A stretch of DNA of 36,567 nucleotides from Nitrospinae bacterium RIFCSPHIGHO2_02_FULL_39_82. GTDB lineage: Bacteria > Nitrospinota > Nitrospinia > UBA9942. The DNA lies in NCBI GenBank assembly GCA_001804915.1, contig MHDI01000026.1:1-36567 (forward strand). The letters are read 5' to 3'. Within the stretch, counting starts at the first letter, position 1; every line of letters begins with the position of its first letter. Below are positions 1 through 8,483 of the stretch, piece after piece. The translations under genes were made by a program, and so were the position numbers. The notes beneath the pieces were generated by a model. It had not been told where the DNA came from and ran no database searches. It saw nothing but the letters and a program-made list of their open reading frames with translations.

Positions 1-113
1 TCTTTTTTAGCTAAAAACACCTGACTTTTGGACAATATTACCTCCGTTGTCCTTTATTACGCATAATTTGTCAAAGAACAAATTTCATCTGACCCAGTCT
101 GTTCGCTCGGGAG

Positions 114-218
114 AATGCGGCAGTTAAGCCGTGAACTCCTGCCCTCCGCTACGCTACGGGAGAACCAGGAGTTCAAGACCAATACGCCCCTACGGGGCTA
201 CGGCTTAACTGCCGCATT
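114..218. repeat. Long Y-shaped palindromic repeat (19-bp outer stem enclosing two hairpins)
   Basis: Perfect 19-bp inverted repeat aatgcggcagttaagccgt (114-132) / acggcttaactgccgcatt (200-218). Inside it are gaactcctg (133-141)/caggagttc (166-174) and gcccc (186-190)/ggggc (194-198). Confidence 0.85.
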
Positions 219-402
219 ATGTGTAAATAAAAAGATTTACAATCCTACCAAGTTCATTGCCAATTACAATTTCGTAAATTTTACTGTTTGAAAAAATATC
301 ATCCACTCCAAATTCATTCAAAAAATCGGATTGAATTTTCCGATACCTTTCAATTAAGGTAAAAAACTTTGACTTATCTATTGGCTTAAAATCATTCATC
401 AA
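217..402 (-). pseudogene. Possible truncated ORF coupled to the upstream HTH gene (start of an unknown protein, perhaps restriction-type)
   Basis: 61-aa ORF overlapping the stop of the HTH ORF. It ends at a TAA formed at the edge of the palindrome at 218. Restriction-gene identity is only suggested by the HTH-first arrangement. Confidence 0.3.
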
Positions 403-598
403 AAAAATCTTTCATTGAGATCTTGAGTGCTTTTGCTAATTTTTCCAAGACGGTAATTGAAATGTTTCTCTCTCCCTTTTCAATACTTGGAATGTATGTT
501 CTATCTAAATCAGCCAAGTAAGACAATGTTTCCTGAGAAATACCAGCTTTTAACCTGAATGCTTTGACTTTCTTACCTATTTTCTGTTGAATAGTCAT
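392..598 (-). CDS. Small XRE-family helix-turn-helix regulator (controller-protein-like)
   Basis: MTIQQKIGKKVKAFRLKAGISQETLSYLADLDRTYIPSIEKGERNISITVLEKLAKALKISMKDFF is a canonical HTH_3 sequence. Start trimmed from 709 to the Met at 598. Confidence 0.8.
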   Translation of the reverse strand: MTIQQKIGKKVKAFRLKAGISQETLSYLADLDRTYIPSIEKGERNISITVLEKLAKALKISMKDFFDE

Positions 599-747
599 AT
601 TGAAGGTATTATTAATTAGACAATTATATAATGGATAACTGTCAACATATTTGTTTTTACCAAATCTTCTCTTTGCAAGGTAAGAGTGGGGCGGGAAGAG
701 GAGATACACGAACTTGCCAAAGACTTTCAGCAGAGGGGATTAGTGTC

Positions 748-768
748 ATGTCGCACTTGATGCGACAT
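748..768. repeat. Palindromic dispersed-repeat-like hairpin
   Basis: atgtcgca-cttga-tgcgacat. The flanks resemble the widespread catcccg..acttgat..cgggatcca repeat (from memory). Confidence 0.5.
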
Positions 769-973
769 CCAGTCTATGTATTTCTGGAGTCCTACCGGAG
801 TTTATCCCTGCGGGTTACAAAGGGGTCAAATCTTTTGTAAAATTTATAGACATAGGTAACACCTAACGCCCGCCCGATAATAACATACTCTTTCATACCC
901 ATGCTACGCCTGTATAATACAAATATATCCAAAGATTCTCAAGAGTTGTTGTATATTATCAAAATTGAAATTA

Positions 974-1003
974 GATTGCTTCGCCTTCGGCTCGCAACGA
1001 CAC
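974..1003. repeat. Dispersed-repeat-like segment gattgcttcgccttcggctcgcaacgacac
   Basis: Resembles the common bacterial intergenic repeat gtcattgcgagcgaagcgaagcaatc (from memory). It abuts the stop codon of the M1 peptidase gene. Confidence 0.5.
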
Positions 1004-1004
1004 T

Positions 1005-3140
1005 TTAGTCTTTTTCCAAATTCACAATCAAAGGGCTATCCTTTGTATCCCATATCCCCTTATCAATATTTTTTCCATCCTTGAATGCGAGATAGCTGTA
1101 TTTGCCGTAGTGAATGAGTTTTCCGCCTGTTGCCCTTATGCTGTTCGGGTCAAAGCCTATGATTATCATTATAGCCTTGTCTGGATTGAGTTTATTTGGT
1201 ATGGTCAGAACAGTAAAATTGCCTTTCTCCTGATAACTCCTTTTATTAATAGTAATCTTATCCCTGCTTATAGATACACCTTCTGGCAGTTTATCAATTA
1301 GTTTTTCCAATACCCTATTTTCATTTAAACCTCCAAATATAAATAGGGCATTATTTTTAATATCTTCCATTGTCAAATCCGAATCGTTTTTAATAAGAGG
1401 CGGGGTTGATTTCCCTTCCAATAAAAATGCATCTGAAACCTCCTTATATGCCTTCTTGATTTCTTTATCTCCATTTGTAGGCAGAACGATTATCCTGTTT
1501 TTATCACCCATCACCCTGCTTATCGTGGGAGGTATCTCTTGTTTATGGAGGAGTCTGAAAATGTCTGCATCAGGGTCTATAGAGAGGCTTAAAGGTCTGT
1601 CGGCAGTTCTTATCTCTATAGATTCTTTTTTGTCCTTTATTCTGATTATTTTTTTTACCTTTCCTTTTTCTGTGGTAATTTCTATAGGGACATTGAGTAA
1701 ATAGGGCTTCCCATCCTGAACTAATTTAAAGGATGTAATATAGCCTTCTCCATTTTTTTTATATGCAGCATTTTTTAGATTTAAAAAGGGGGCGCCTGTA
1801 TCTTCTATCCACTGTTTGAAGAACCATTCGAGGGATTGTCCATTTACCTCTTCAAAGATTTTTTGAAGGTCTCTCCATGAGGTTACTTTAAAGGACTGCC
1901 TCTTTATAATCTCTTTTAAGGCAGTAAAGAATTTTTCATCCCCTAATTCTATCCTTAACATGTGAAATACAAAGGCAGATTTATTGTATCCAATAGCCCT
2001 TGTGAAGGTCTCTGTTCGGCTTTTAAAATCTTTAAGAGGGAAATCATTCCCTTCATTCACATAGTTTGCGTAACCCCTCAGCATCTCCTTTCTGTAATTG
2101 ATACCCTCCCCCTTCATTTCTTTGTAATAATGGTCAGATAGATAAGTCGTAAGCCCTTCACACCAGTTTCCTGATTCATAATCTACATAGACAGAGTTCC
2201 CCCACCAGTTATGAAGAACCTCATGCCCAAGTGATGTATCCTTTATAAAGGGGAGGCGGAGTATCTCCTGACCAAGAAGTGTAAAGGTCGGGAAGCCGTA
2301 ACCTGTTGGAAGAAAATTTGAGGCTACACTGAACTGACCGAATGGATATTTACCAAGTAATCCCTCATAGAGTTGTAGATAATTTTTTACAGATTCAATA
2401 TATCTATCTGATAAATCTTCGTCTTCAGGGAAAAAGTAGGTATAAATCTTTATATCATTATATATCCCTTCAGAGATTTTATACTTCCCGCCTACAAGAA
2501 ATATCTCCTCTGAAGGGTTTAAGAATTGAAAAGAGGTTATAATTTTATCTCCCTCTTCTTCTCTCCTGATTCTGTCACCAGCAGTGATATATTCATAACC
2601 CTTCCCGGATGTGATATTTATTTTATAAGCGAAGTCTTTGACCCCTTCCATTACAGGATACCAGAGTGCAGAAGGTGATAGAAATGTCCCATCTTCACCT
2701 ATGTATCCAATTGCCTCATCAGAGATAAATTCCCTTGAAAACTTTGGCTTCTCAGGTTTTTTATCAAATGCGGCGGTATATTTTAACTCCAGAATCACAT
2801 AAGACGAGCCTTTTTTTATATCTTGAGGTATCTCTATCTCAACTTCATAACCTGCTTTCCCATAAAGGCTATTCTCTCTTAGTTCCCCTTTATAGTTTTT
2901 TATATCTCCATTTAGTTTTAACTCTGTAATTTTTGCCTTTTCGTTTAAGAAAAATTTTATTCCTTCTCCTGTTATGGATTTTATTGTAAATTTAGCTGTA
3001 GCAATTAAGGTATGATTGGATGGTTCTGCCTCTACATTTATTTCGTAGAAATTCAGATGATCAGACCCTATAGCAATGCCACAGCAGAAAAAGATATTTA
3101 AGAAAAAAAATAAGGTTATGATGACAGGGTATCGCTTCAA
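1005..3140 (-). CDS. M1-family (gluzincin) metallopeptidase, exported
   Basis: GHEVLHNWWGNSVYVDYESGNWCEGLTTYLSDHYY matches HExxH...E of M1 peptidases; N-terminal hydrophobic signal sequence. Confidence 0.85.
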   Translation of the reverse strand: MKRYPVIITLFFFLNIFFCCGIAIGSDHLNFYEINVEAEPSNHTLIATAKFTIKSITGEGIKFFLNEKAKITELKLNGDIKNYKGELRENSLYGKAGYEVEIEIPQDIKKGSSYVILELKYTAAFDKKPEKPKFSREFISDEAIGYIGEDGTFLSPSALWYPVMEGVKDFAYKINITSGKGYEYITAGDRIRREEEGDKIITSFQFLNPSEEIFLVGGKYKISEGIYNDIKIYTYFFPEDEDLSDRYIESVKNYLQLYEGLLGKYPFGQFSVASNFLPTGYGFPTFTLLGQEILRLPFIKDTSLGHEVLHNWWGNSVYVDYESGNWCEGLTTYLSDHYYKEMKGEGINYRKEMLRGYANYVNEGNDFPLKDFKSRTETFTRAIGYNKSAFVFHMLRIELGDEKFFTALKEIIKRQSFKVTSWRDLQKIFEEVNGQSLEWFFKQWIEDTGAPFLNLKNAAYKKNGEGYITSFKLVQDGKPYLLNVPIEITTEKGKVKKIIRIKDKKESIEIRTADRPLSLSIDPDADIFRLLHKQEIPPTISRVMGDKNRIIVLPTNGDKEIKKAYKEVSDAFLLEGKSTPPLIKNDSDLTMEDIKNNALFIFGGLNENRVLEKLIDKLPEGVSISRDKITINKRSYQEKGNFTVLTIPNKLNPDKAIMIIIGFDPNSIRATGGKLIHYGKYSYLAFKDGKNIDKGIWDTKDSPLIVNLEKD

Positions 3141-3247
3141 CTCACAAACTCCTTAACTCACCAAAAGATTCAATCTTTTTTAAAGCCTTCTTGCTATTAC
3201 ACTCGCAGACAGGAATAACCTTACCATTGTCAATTATATATTGTCAA

Positions 3248-3277
3248 TTGACTCCCCTTTGCTCTGCCTGATATAAT
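3248..3277 (+). promoter_or_regulatory. Candidate sigma70-type promoter TTGACT-18-TATAAT
   Basis: ttgact at 3248-3253 and tataat at 3272-3277, upstream of the radical SAM gene. Confidence 0.6.
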
Positions 3278-3293
3278 TTCCCCAGTAGCTCTC

Positions 3294-3358
3294 AGTCCCC
3301 CTTTAGAAAAAGGGGGCGGGGGATAGTCCCTCTTATTAAAGGGGGGCAGGGGGTTGTT
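3294..3358. repeat. Two copies of a CCCCCTTT-AAAGGGGG palindromic repeat
   Basis: gtccccctttagaaaaagggggcgggggat followed by agtccctcttattaaaggggggcagggggt. Confidence 0.75.
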
Positions 3359-3384
3359 TATCCCTGTTCTAACAAGGGGTCAGG

Positions 3385-5943
3385 ATGAATTTTGTATCAA
3401 ATGAATACAAGGATATAATCAGAAAAGTTCAAAAGCCGTCTCAGTATCTCGGGAATGAAATAAATTCCATTCATAAATCCCCCTTTACTAAAAGGGGGGA
3501 TGGGGGGATTATAAAAATTGCCCTCATATTTCCTGACCTTTATGAAATGGGGATGTCACATCTGGGATTAAAAATACTCTACCACATAATTAACATGAGA
3601 GAGGATTCTGTAGCTGAAAGGGTATTTGCCCCTGAGTCTGATTATGAAGAACTCTTGCTCAAAAATAATCTCCCACTTGCAAGTCTTGAGTCATCTGTCC
3701 CGTTAAATCAGTTTGATATACTGGGATTCACACTTCAATACGAACTCAGCTATACAAACATATTAAATATTTTAAAATTGGGGGGGATACCTTTAAGACA
3801 GGCAGACAGAAAGGATGACACCCCTCTTGTCATTGGCGGCGGACCCTGCGTATTTAATCCTGAGCCATTATCAGATTTTTTTGACCTGTTTGTAATAGGG
3901 GATGGGGAAGAGATTGTCTCAGAGCTTATTGATAAAATAGGCGAGGCTAAAGCCTCGCACTACGATAGAGAGAGGCTTCTTAAAAATCTATCCGATATTG
4001 AAGGAATCTATGTCCCGTCTCTTTTTTCCGTATCATATAAAGATGATAATACTATTGAAAAAATAGAGGGTTTAAAGGAAGGGTATAGCTCAATAAAAAA
4101 GAGGACTGTCCATGACCTGAATTCTTCTCCATATCCCACATCTCAGATTGTCCCATATACATCGCTCATACATGACAGGGTATCGGTAGAAATAGACAGG
4201 GGATGCACACATGGATGCAGGTTCTGTCAGGCAGGTATTATATACCGCCCACTGAGAGAGAGGTCGCCGCAAAAGGTTGAAGAACTCCTGCAGGAGACAC
4301 TTAAGAATACAGGATATGAAGAAGTATCTCTTGGGAGTCTGAGTTCCGGTGATTACTGTAATATCACGCCTCTTGCAAAGGCGATTATGAATAAATTTGA
4401 AAAGGATAAGATATCCATCTCCCTGCCGTCTCTGCGTCCTGATACGCTTAATCCTGAGTTATTAAAGGAAATCAGCAGGGTGAGAAAGACAGGTTTTACC
4501 ATCGCGGTAGAGGCAGGGACACAGAGGATGAGGAATATAATAAATAAAAAGATTAAGGATGAGGATATATTTTCAGCGGTGAATTCAATCGCTTCATCAG
4601 GATGGGATTCTCTCAAGCTGTATTTTATGATAGGGCTCCCCTATGAAACAGATGATGATATTGAGGGGATATACAATATCTGCACCCAGATTTTAAAGAG
4701 GGAGAAGAGGATAAAGAATATAAATGTAGGCATATCATCATTGGTTCCAAAGGCGCATACGCCATTTCAATGGGTTGGGCAGGAAGGGATGAATAGCCTG
4801 AAAAGAAAACTCAGCTACCTGCATAGGAAGTTTAAAATGAATAAAAGAATTAATTTGAAATGGCATAGGGTAGAGATGAGTTTTCTTGAAGGGGTATTTG
4901 CGCGGGGGGACAGAAGGCTGGGCAGGGTGCTGGAGACTGCCCACAAGATTGGGTGTAAATTTGATGGATGGACAGAGAAATTTGAATTTAAAAAGTGGGC
5001 AGATGCCTTTGAAGAATGCGGGATTAACCCTGAATTTTATGCCGGCAGAGAGATTAAAAAAGATGAAATCCTGCCGTGGAGCCACATCAAAACAGGTGTA
5101 AGTGAGAAGTTTCTGTACAGGGAATATAAAAATTCTCTTGAAAATAATCTATCCCCTGATTGTCGTTACGATGACTGCATTGGGTGTGGCATTGACTCAT
5201 CAAAGTGCCTGATACTAAAAGACCGTCAGCAGTTACCACTTACCGCTCATCAGACGCCGGTCAAAAGAGTTCATTCTTCTGTCCACAGTCGAATCAGGAT
5301 GAGATATGAAAAAAAGGGGGATATGAGATTTTTGTCCCATCTTGAAGTTGGAAGGACATTCAGCAGGGCATTCAAACGGGCAGAGATACCTCTTCTTTGC
5401 TCGGAAGGATACCATCCTCACCCAAAGATATCCTTCGGGTTCGCCCTCCCCGTAGGGATAGAAAGTTCTTATGAATACCTCGATGCAGAAATTGAAGGAT
5501 ATATAAATACGGATGAGGTAATTAAGAGATTAAATATGAAACTACCCTTAGGGTTAAAAATAACATCTGCCAAACCAATCCCTCAGGGGGTTGAATCTAT
5601 ACCTGCCCTTACTGACAGGATTATTTTTTCAATAAATATTAATTCTAACAAATATGACAAAAATAGTGTAGAGTGGAAATTTGAAAATTTCTTTCTCCAG
5701 GATAAGGTAATAATTGACAGGGTCAGAAAAGATGTGGTGAAAAAGGTTGATATAAGACCACTGGTAGATTTTATCAAAGTTGAAAAACGGTTTGACAATT
5801 CCCTGCTAAAAATTGATATGGGGTTAAAGGTTATTAATGGTATCTTATTACAGCCAATTGAGGTGCTGAAAAATTTGGTTTCTCCGGATATAGAGACTGC
5901 GGTTTTATCTATTGAAAAGACAGGGGTGGAAATGAAGCAATGA
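3385..5943 (+). CDS. Radical SAM protein, TIGR03960-like with TIGR03936 (DUF2344)-like C-terminal domain
   Basis: CTHGCRFCQAG radical SAM CxxxCxxC motif, PDLYEMGMSHLGLKILY N-terminal motif, RMRYEKKGDMRFLSHLEVGRTFSRAFKRAEIPLLCSEGYHPHPKISFG C-terminal motif. Confidence 0.9.
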   Translation: MNFVSNEYKDIIRKVQKPSQYLGNEINSIHKSPFTKRGDGGIIKIALIFPDLYEMGMSHLGLKILYHIINMREDSVAERVFAPESDYEELLLKNNLPLASLESSVPLNQFDILGFTLQYELSYTNILNILKLGGIPLRQADRKDDTPLVIGGGPCVFNPEPLSDFFDLFVIGDGEEIVSELIDKIGEAKASHYDRERLLKNLSDIEGIYVPSLFSVSYKDDNTIEKIEGLKEGYSSIKKRTVHDLNSSPYPTSQIVPYTSLIHDRVSVEIDRGCTHGCRFCQAGIIYRPLRERSPQKVEELLQETLKNTGYEEVSLGSLSSGDYCNITPLAKAIMNKFEKDKISISLPSLRPDTLNPELLKEISRVRKTGFTIAVEAGTQRMRNIINKKIKDEDIFSAVNSIASSGWDSLKLYFMIGLPYETDDDIEGIYNICTQILKREKRIKNINVGISSLVPKAHTPFQWVGQEGMNSLKRKLSYLHRKFKMNKRINLKWHRVEMSFLEGVFARGDRRLGRVLETAHKIGCKFDGWTEKFEFKKWADAFEECGINPEFYAGREIKKDEILPWSHIKTGVSEKFLYREYKNSLENNLSPDCRYDDCIGCGIDSSKCLILKDRQQLPLTAHQTPVKRVHSSVHSRIRMRYEKKGDMRFLSHLEVGRTFSRAFKRAEIPLLCSEGYHPHPKISFGFALPVGIESSYEYLDAEIEGYINTDEVIKRLNMKLPLGLKITSAKPIPQGVESIPALTDRIIFSININSNKYDKNSVEWKFENFFLQDKVIIDRVRKDVVKKVDIRPLVDFIKVEKRFDNSLLKIDMGLKVINGILLQPIEVLKNLVSPDIETAVLSIEKTGVEMKQ
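3475..3510. repeat. In-frame copy of the CCCCCTTT-AAAGGGGG repeat inside the radical SAM gene
   Basis: aaatccccctttactaaaaggggggatggggggatt encodes KSPFTKRGDGGI; same repeat type as at 3294-3358. Confidence 0.75.
3941..3958. repeat. Second palindrome inside the radical SAM gene
   Basis: gcgaggct-aa-agcctcgc, translated in frame as part of IGEAKASHYD. Confidence 0.6.
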
Positions 5944-6034
5944 GTGGAAAGCAATGAGGAAAAAACTTATTACTCATTGCTCATTGCTTATTGTTTGTTG
6001 CTCATTGCTTGTTGTTTGTTGCTCATTGCTTATT
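5937..6034. repeat. Heptamer-array cassette A (inverted arms)
   Basis: gcaatga gtggaaa gcaatga ggaaaaa, then ten consecutive 7-mers: acttatt actcatt gctcatt gcttatt gtttgtt gctcatt gcttgtt gtttgtt gctcatt gcttatt. Confidence 0.9.
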
Positions 6035-6039
6035 TTATT

Positions 6040-7581
6040 ATGTCATCTGAAATAATAGTTAATACTAATAGTTGGGAGACACGGGTAGCACTTTTAGAAA
6101 ATGGAGTTGTATCCGAACTCTATATTGAAAGGAAGAAGGACGAAGGTATTGTTGGTAATGTCTATAAAGGAAGGGTTGTGAAGATTCTCCCCGGGATGCA
6201 GGTGGCATTTGTGGATATAGGACTGGAGAAATCAGGTTTTCTTTATGTATCAGATATAAATCTACCAGACATAATAGGAGAATACGAAGAGATAGCAGGT
6301 AAAGAAGTATCTTTTCCAGATGAAGAGTCAACACAACCCGGCGAGGAGGTGATTTCGGAAGAATTCTTCCAGAGACCTCCGATTGAAGAATTACTGCAGG
6401 AGGGGCAGGAGATTCTGGTTCAGATTTCAAAGAACCCAATAGGGAATAAGGGGGCAAGGATTACATCTTATATCACACTGCCGGGACGGTATTTAGTATT
6501 TATGCCATCCGTAAATCAGATCGGGGTCTCCAGAAGGATAGATGATGAATCAGAAAGGAATAGACTCAAAAAATTACTTTTAGAGCTAAAGCCTCCGGGT
6601 TCTGGTTTCATTGTAAGGACTGCCAGTGAAGGCAGGGATAAAGATGAGTTTATAGCTGATATTGAGTTTCTGACGAAACTCTGGAATGACATAAAACAAA
6701 AGGCTGATAAGGTATCCGCACCCTTTCTTATCAATCAGGACCTTAACCTCATATTCAGAGTAATAAGAGACCTTTTTACAAAAGATGTTGACAGAATGGT
6801 GATAGATTCCCAGGAAGAATATGAAAGGTGTGTAAGATTTGCAGATTCCTATATGCCGGGCTTGAAATCACAAATTGAATTATATCCCGGGAAAGACCCC
6901 ATTTTTGATACCTATGGAATAGATATAGAAATAGAAAGGGCATTGGGCAGAAAGATATGGTTAAAATCCGGTGGTTATATAGTTATTGACCAGACAGAGG
7001 CACTAACCGCAGTAGATGTAAATACAGGAAAATTCGTAGGCAAGAGAAATCCCGAAGAGACCATTTTAAAAACCAATTTAGAGGCATTAAAAGAAATTGT
7101 TTATCAACTCCGTCTGAGAAACATAGGTGGTTTAATAATCATAGATTTTATAGATATGGAGAAAGAGGATAGTAAAGAGAAGGTATTTCATGCACTTGAG
7201 CAGGCATTGAAGACTGACAGGTCAAGGACAAAGATAATGAAAATATCTGAATTTGGTCTTGTGGAAATGACAAGGAAAAGGGTCAGAGATTCTTTAAGCC
7301 AAACACTCTGCCAGCCTTGTTTCTACTGCGAAGGGAGGGGAAATATAAAATCGCCTACCACTATATGTTATGAAATATTCCGGGAGATACAAAGGGTTAC
7401 AAATACCTCTCCCGCAAAGAGAAAGGTCCTCCTGAATGTCCCCCCTGTAATTGCGGATATGCTTTTTGATGAAGAGAGCCGCTATATAGATAGACTGGAG
7501 AATGATTTACAGGTGAAGATAGTTGTAAAAGCAGATTATGACCTTCATCAGGAGCAATATGAGATAACAGTATTGGCTTGA
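6040..7581 (+). CDS. rng: Ribonuclease E/G family protein
   Basis: MSSEIIVNTNSWETRVALLENGVVSELYIER, GNVYKGRVVKILPGMQVAFVDIGLEKSGFLY (S1), GGYIVIDQTEALTAVDVNTGKFVG, RNIGGLIIIDFIDM, CQPCFYCEGRG zinc-link region. Start placed at 6040 because upstream codons fall in the heptamer array. Confidence 0.93.
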   Translation: MSSEIIVNTNSWETRVALLENGVVSELYIERKKDEGIVGNVYKGRVVKILPGMQVAFVDIGLEKSGFLYVSDINLPDIIGEYEEIAGKEVSFPDEESTQPGEEVISEEFFQRPPIEELLQEGQEILVQISKNPIGNKGARITSYITLPGRYLVFMPSVNQIGVSRRIDDESERNRLKKLLLELKPPGSGFIVRTASEGRDKDEFIADIEFLTKLWNDIKQKADKVSAPFLINQDLNLIFRVIRDLFTKDVDRMVIDSQEEYERCVRFADSYMPGLKSQIELYPGKDPIFDTYGIDIEIERALGRKIWLKSGGYIVIDQTEALTAVDVNTGKFVGKRNPEETILKTNLEALKEIVYQLRLRNIGGLIIIDFIDMEKEDSKEKVFHALEQALKTDRSRTKIMKISEFGLVEMTRKRVRDSLSQTLCQPCFYCEGRGNIKSPTTICYEIFREIQRVTNTSPAKRKVLLNVPPVIADMLFDEESRYIDRLENDLQVKIVVKADYDLHQEQYEITVLA

Positions 7582-7607
7582 AATAGGAGAGTCAGGGTAT
7601 CTTCAAG

Positions 7608-8480
7608 TTACTGGATAAAATAGCTGTGTGGGATATTGTAAACAATAACGGTTATCACAATGCCTAAAATTACAAGCAGAGAGAAATTCTTATCATTTAT
7701 AATATCCCCATTGCCGGTATTCCTGCCATTAAACTTACCCTTCACAAGATAAAGAATGGCGGCATAATATAAAAAAGTAATCAAAGATTTATTGTCTGTA
7801 ATATCCCAGCCGAATGGTATTCCGCTCCATGCCTGCCCAAAGACCTGATGGGCAATATAGCCTCCTACAGGAAAGGCAAAGATAAAAAATGAGATTGTGC
7901 CGTAAAGGACAGAGTAAAACTCCAGTCTTATGTTATATCTCTCTCCAGTAATAAGGTAATTGACAGCATAAAATACAGAATGAACCCAGAAAATAACGGC
8001 TGTAATAGCTAATACAATATGGGAAATAAATAATAAGCGGTTTGCAGTTCCCTCAAATGTAACATAGAAATTTATCTGCCTTCCCTCTTTAACTCTTTCA
8101 GGTATCGTCATTATATTACCTGTTGTGTCCTCTGCTTCTATGTAGTAAAACCACCTTTCGCCTTTTGGAAGTCCCGGCAGGGAATCTACATATGTAGAAC
8201 CCTCTTTTACCTTTTGCATTACACTCACTTTAAAATCCTCACCCTTCACCTTTTTATAGAATATTCTCACTTCTTTCATATCCACACCTTCTTTTACAGT
8301 GAAAGCGCTGAGGGTTATCAGGTGTCTGCGGTTTTCAGGAGAGTCATCATCCGGCACAAAGACGACCTTCATATCCCCTTTTTCATAGGGCTTTACATCA
8401 GGAATCTTAAAATGCATAAAGATGCCGACACCAACCATAATAATTGCAATTACAATCATCCTTGTTATTGTTTTTGTCAT
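7608..8480 (-). CDS. Uncharacterised membrane protein with several predicted TM segments
   Basis: Long ORF. N-terminal TM, soluble segment, then hydrophobic segments LLFISHIVLAITAVIFWVHSVFYAV, FYSVLYGTISFFIFAFPVGGYIAH. Confidence 0.7.
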   Translation of the reverse strand: MTKTITRMIVIAIIMVGVGIFMHFKIPDVKPYEKGDMKVVFVPDDDSPENRRHLITLSAFTVKEGVDMKEVRIFYKKVKGEDFKVSVMQKVKEGSTYVDSLPGLPKGERWFYYIEAEDTTGNIMTIPERVKEGRQINFYVTFEGTANRLLFISHIVLAITAVIFWVHSVFYAVNYLITGERYNIRLEFYSVLYGTISFFIFAFPVGGYIAHQVFGQAWSGIPFGWDITDNKSLITFLYYAAILYLVKGKFNGRNTGNGDIINDKNFSLLVILGIVITVIVYNIPHSYFIQ

Positions 8481-8483
8481 GGT

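Noticed and set aside
217-598. Intact restriction-modification system
   Set aside because: Only a small HTH gene and a 61-aa ORF are present; no methyltransferase motifs in the window.
631-840. ORF 631-840 as a gene
   Set aside because: It covers palindromic repeat debris, overlaps the extended HTH ORF on the other strand and has no recognisable domain.
5965-6034. Repeat arrays considered as CRISPR
   Set aside because: Units are 7-8 nt, contiguous, degenerate and without unique spacers; no cas genes nearby.
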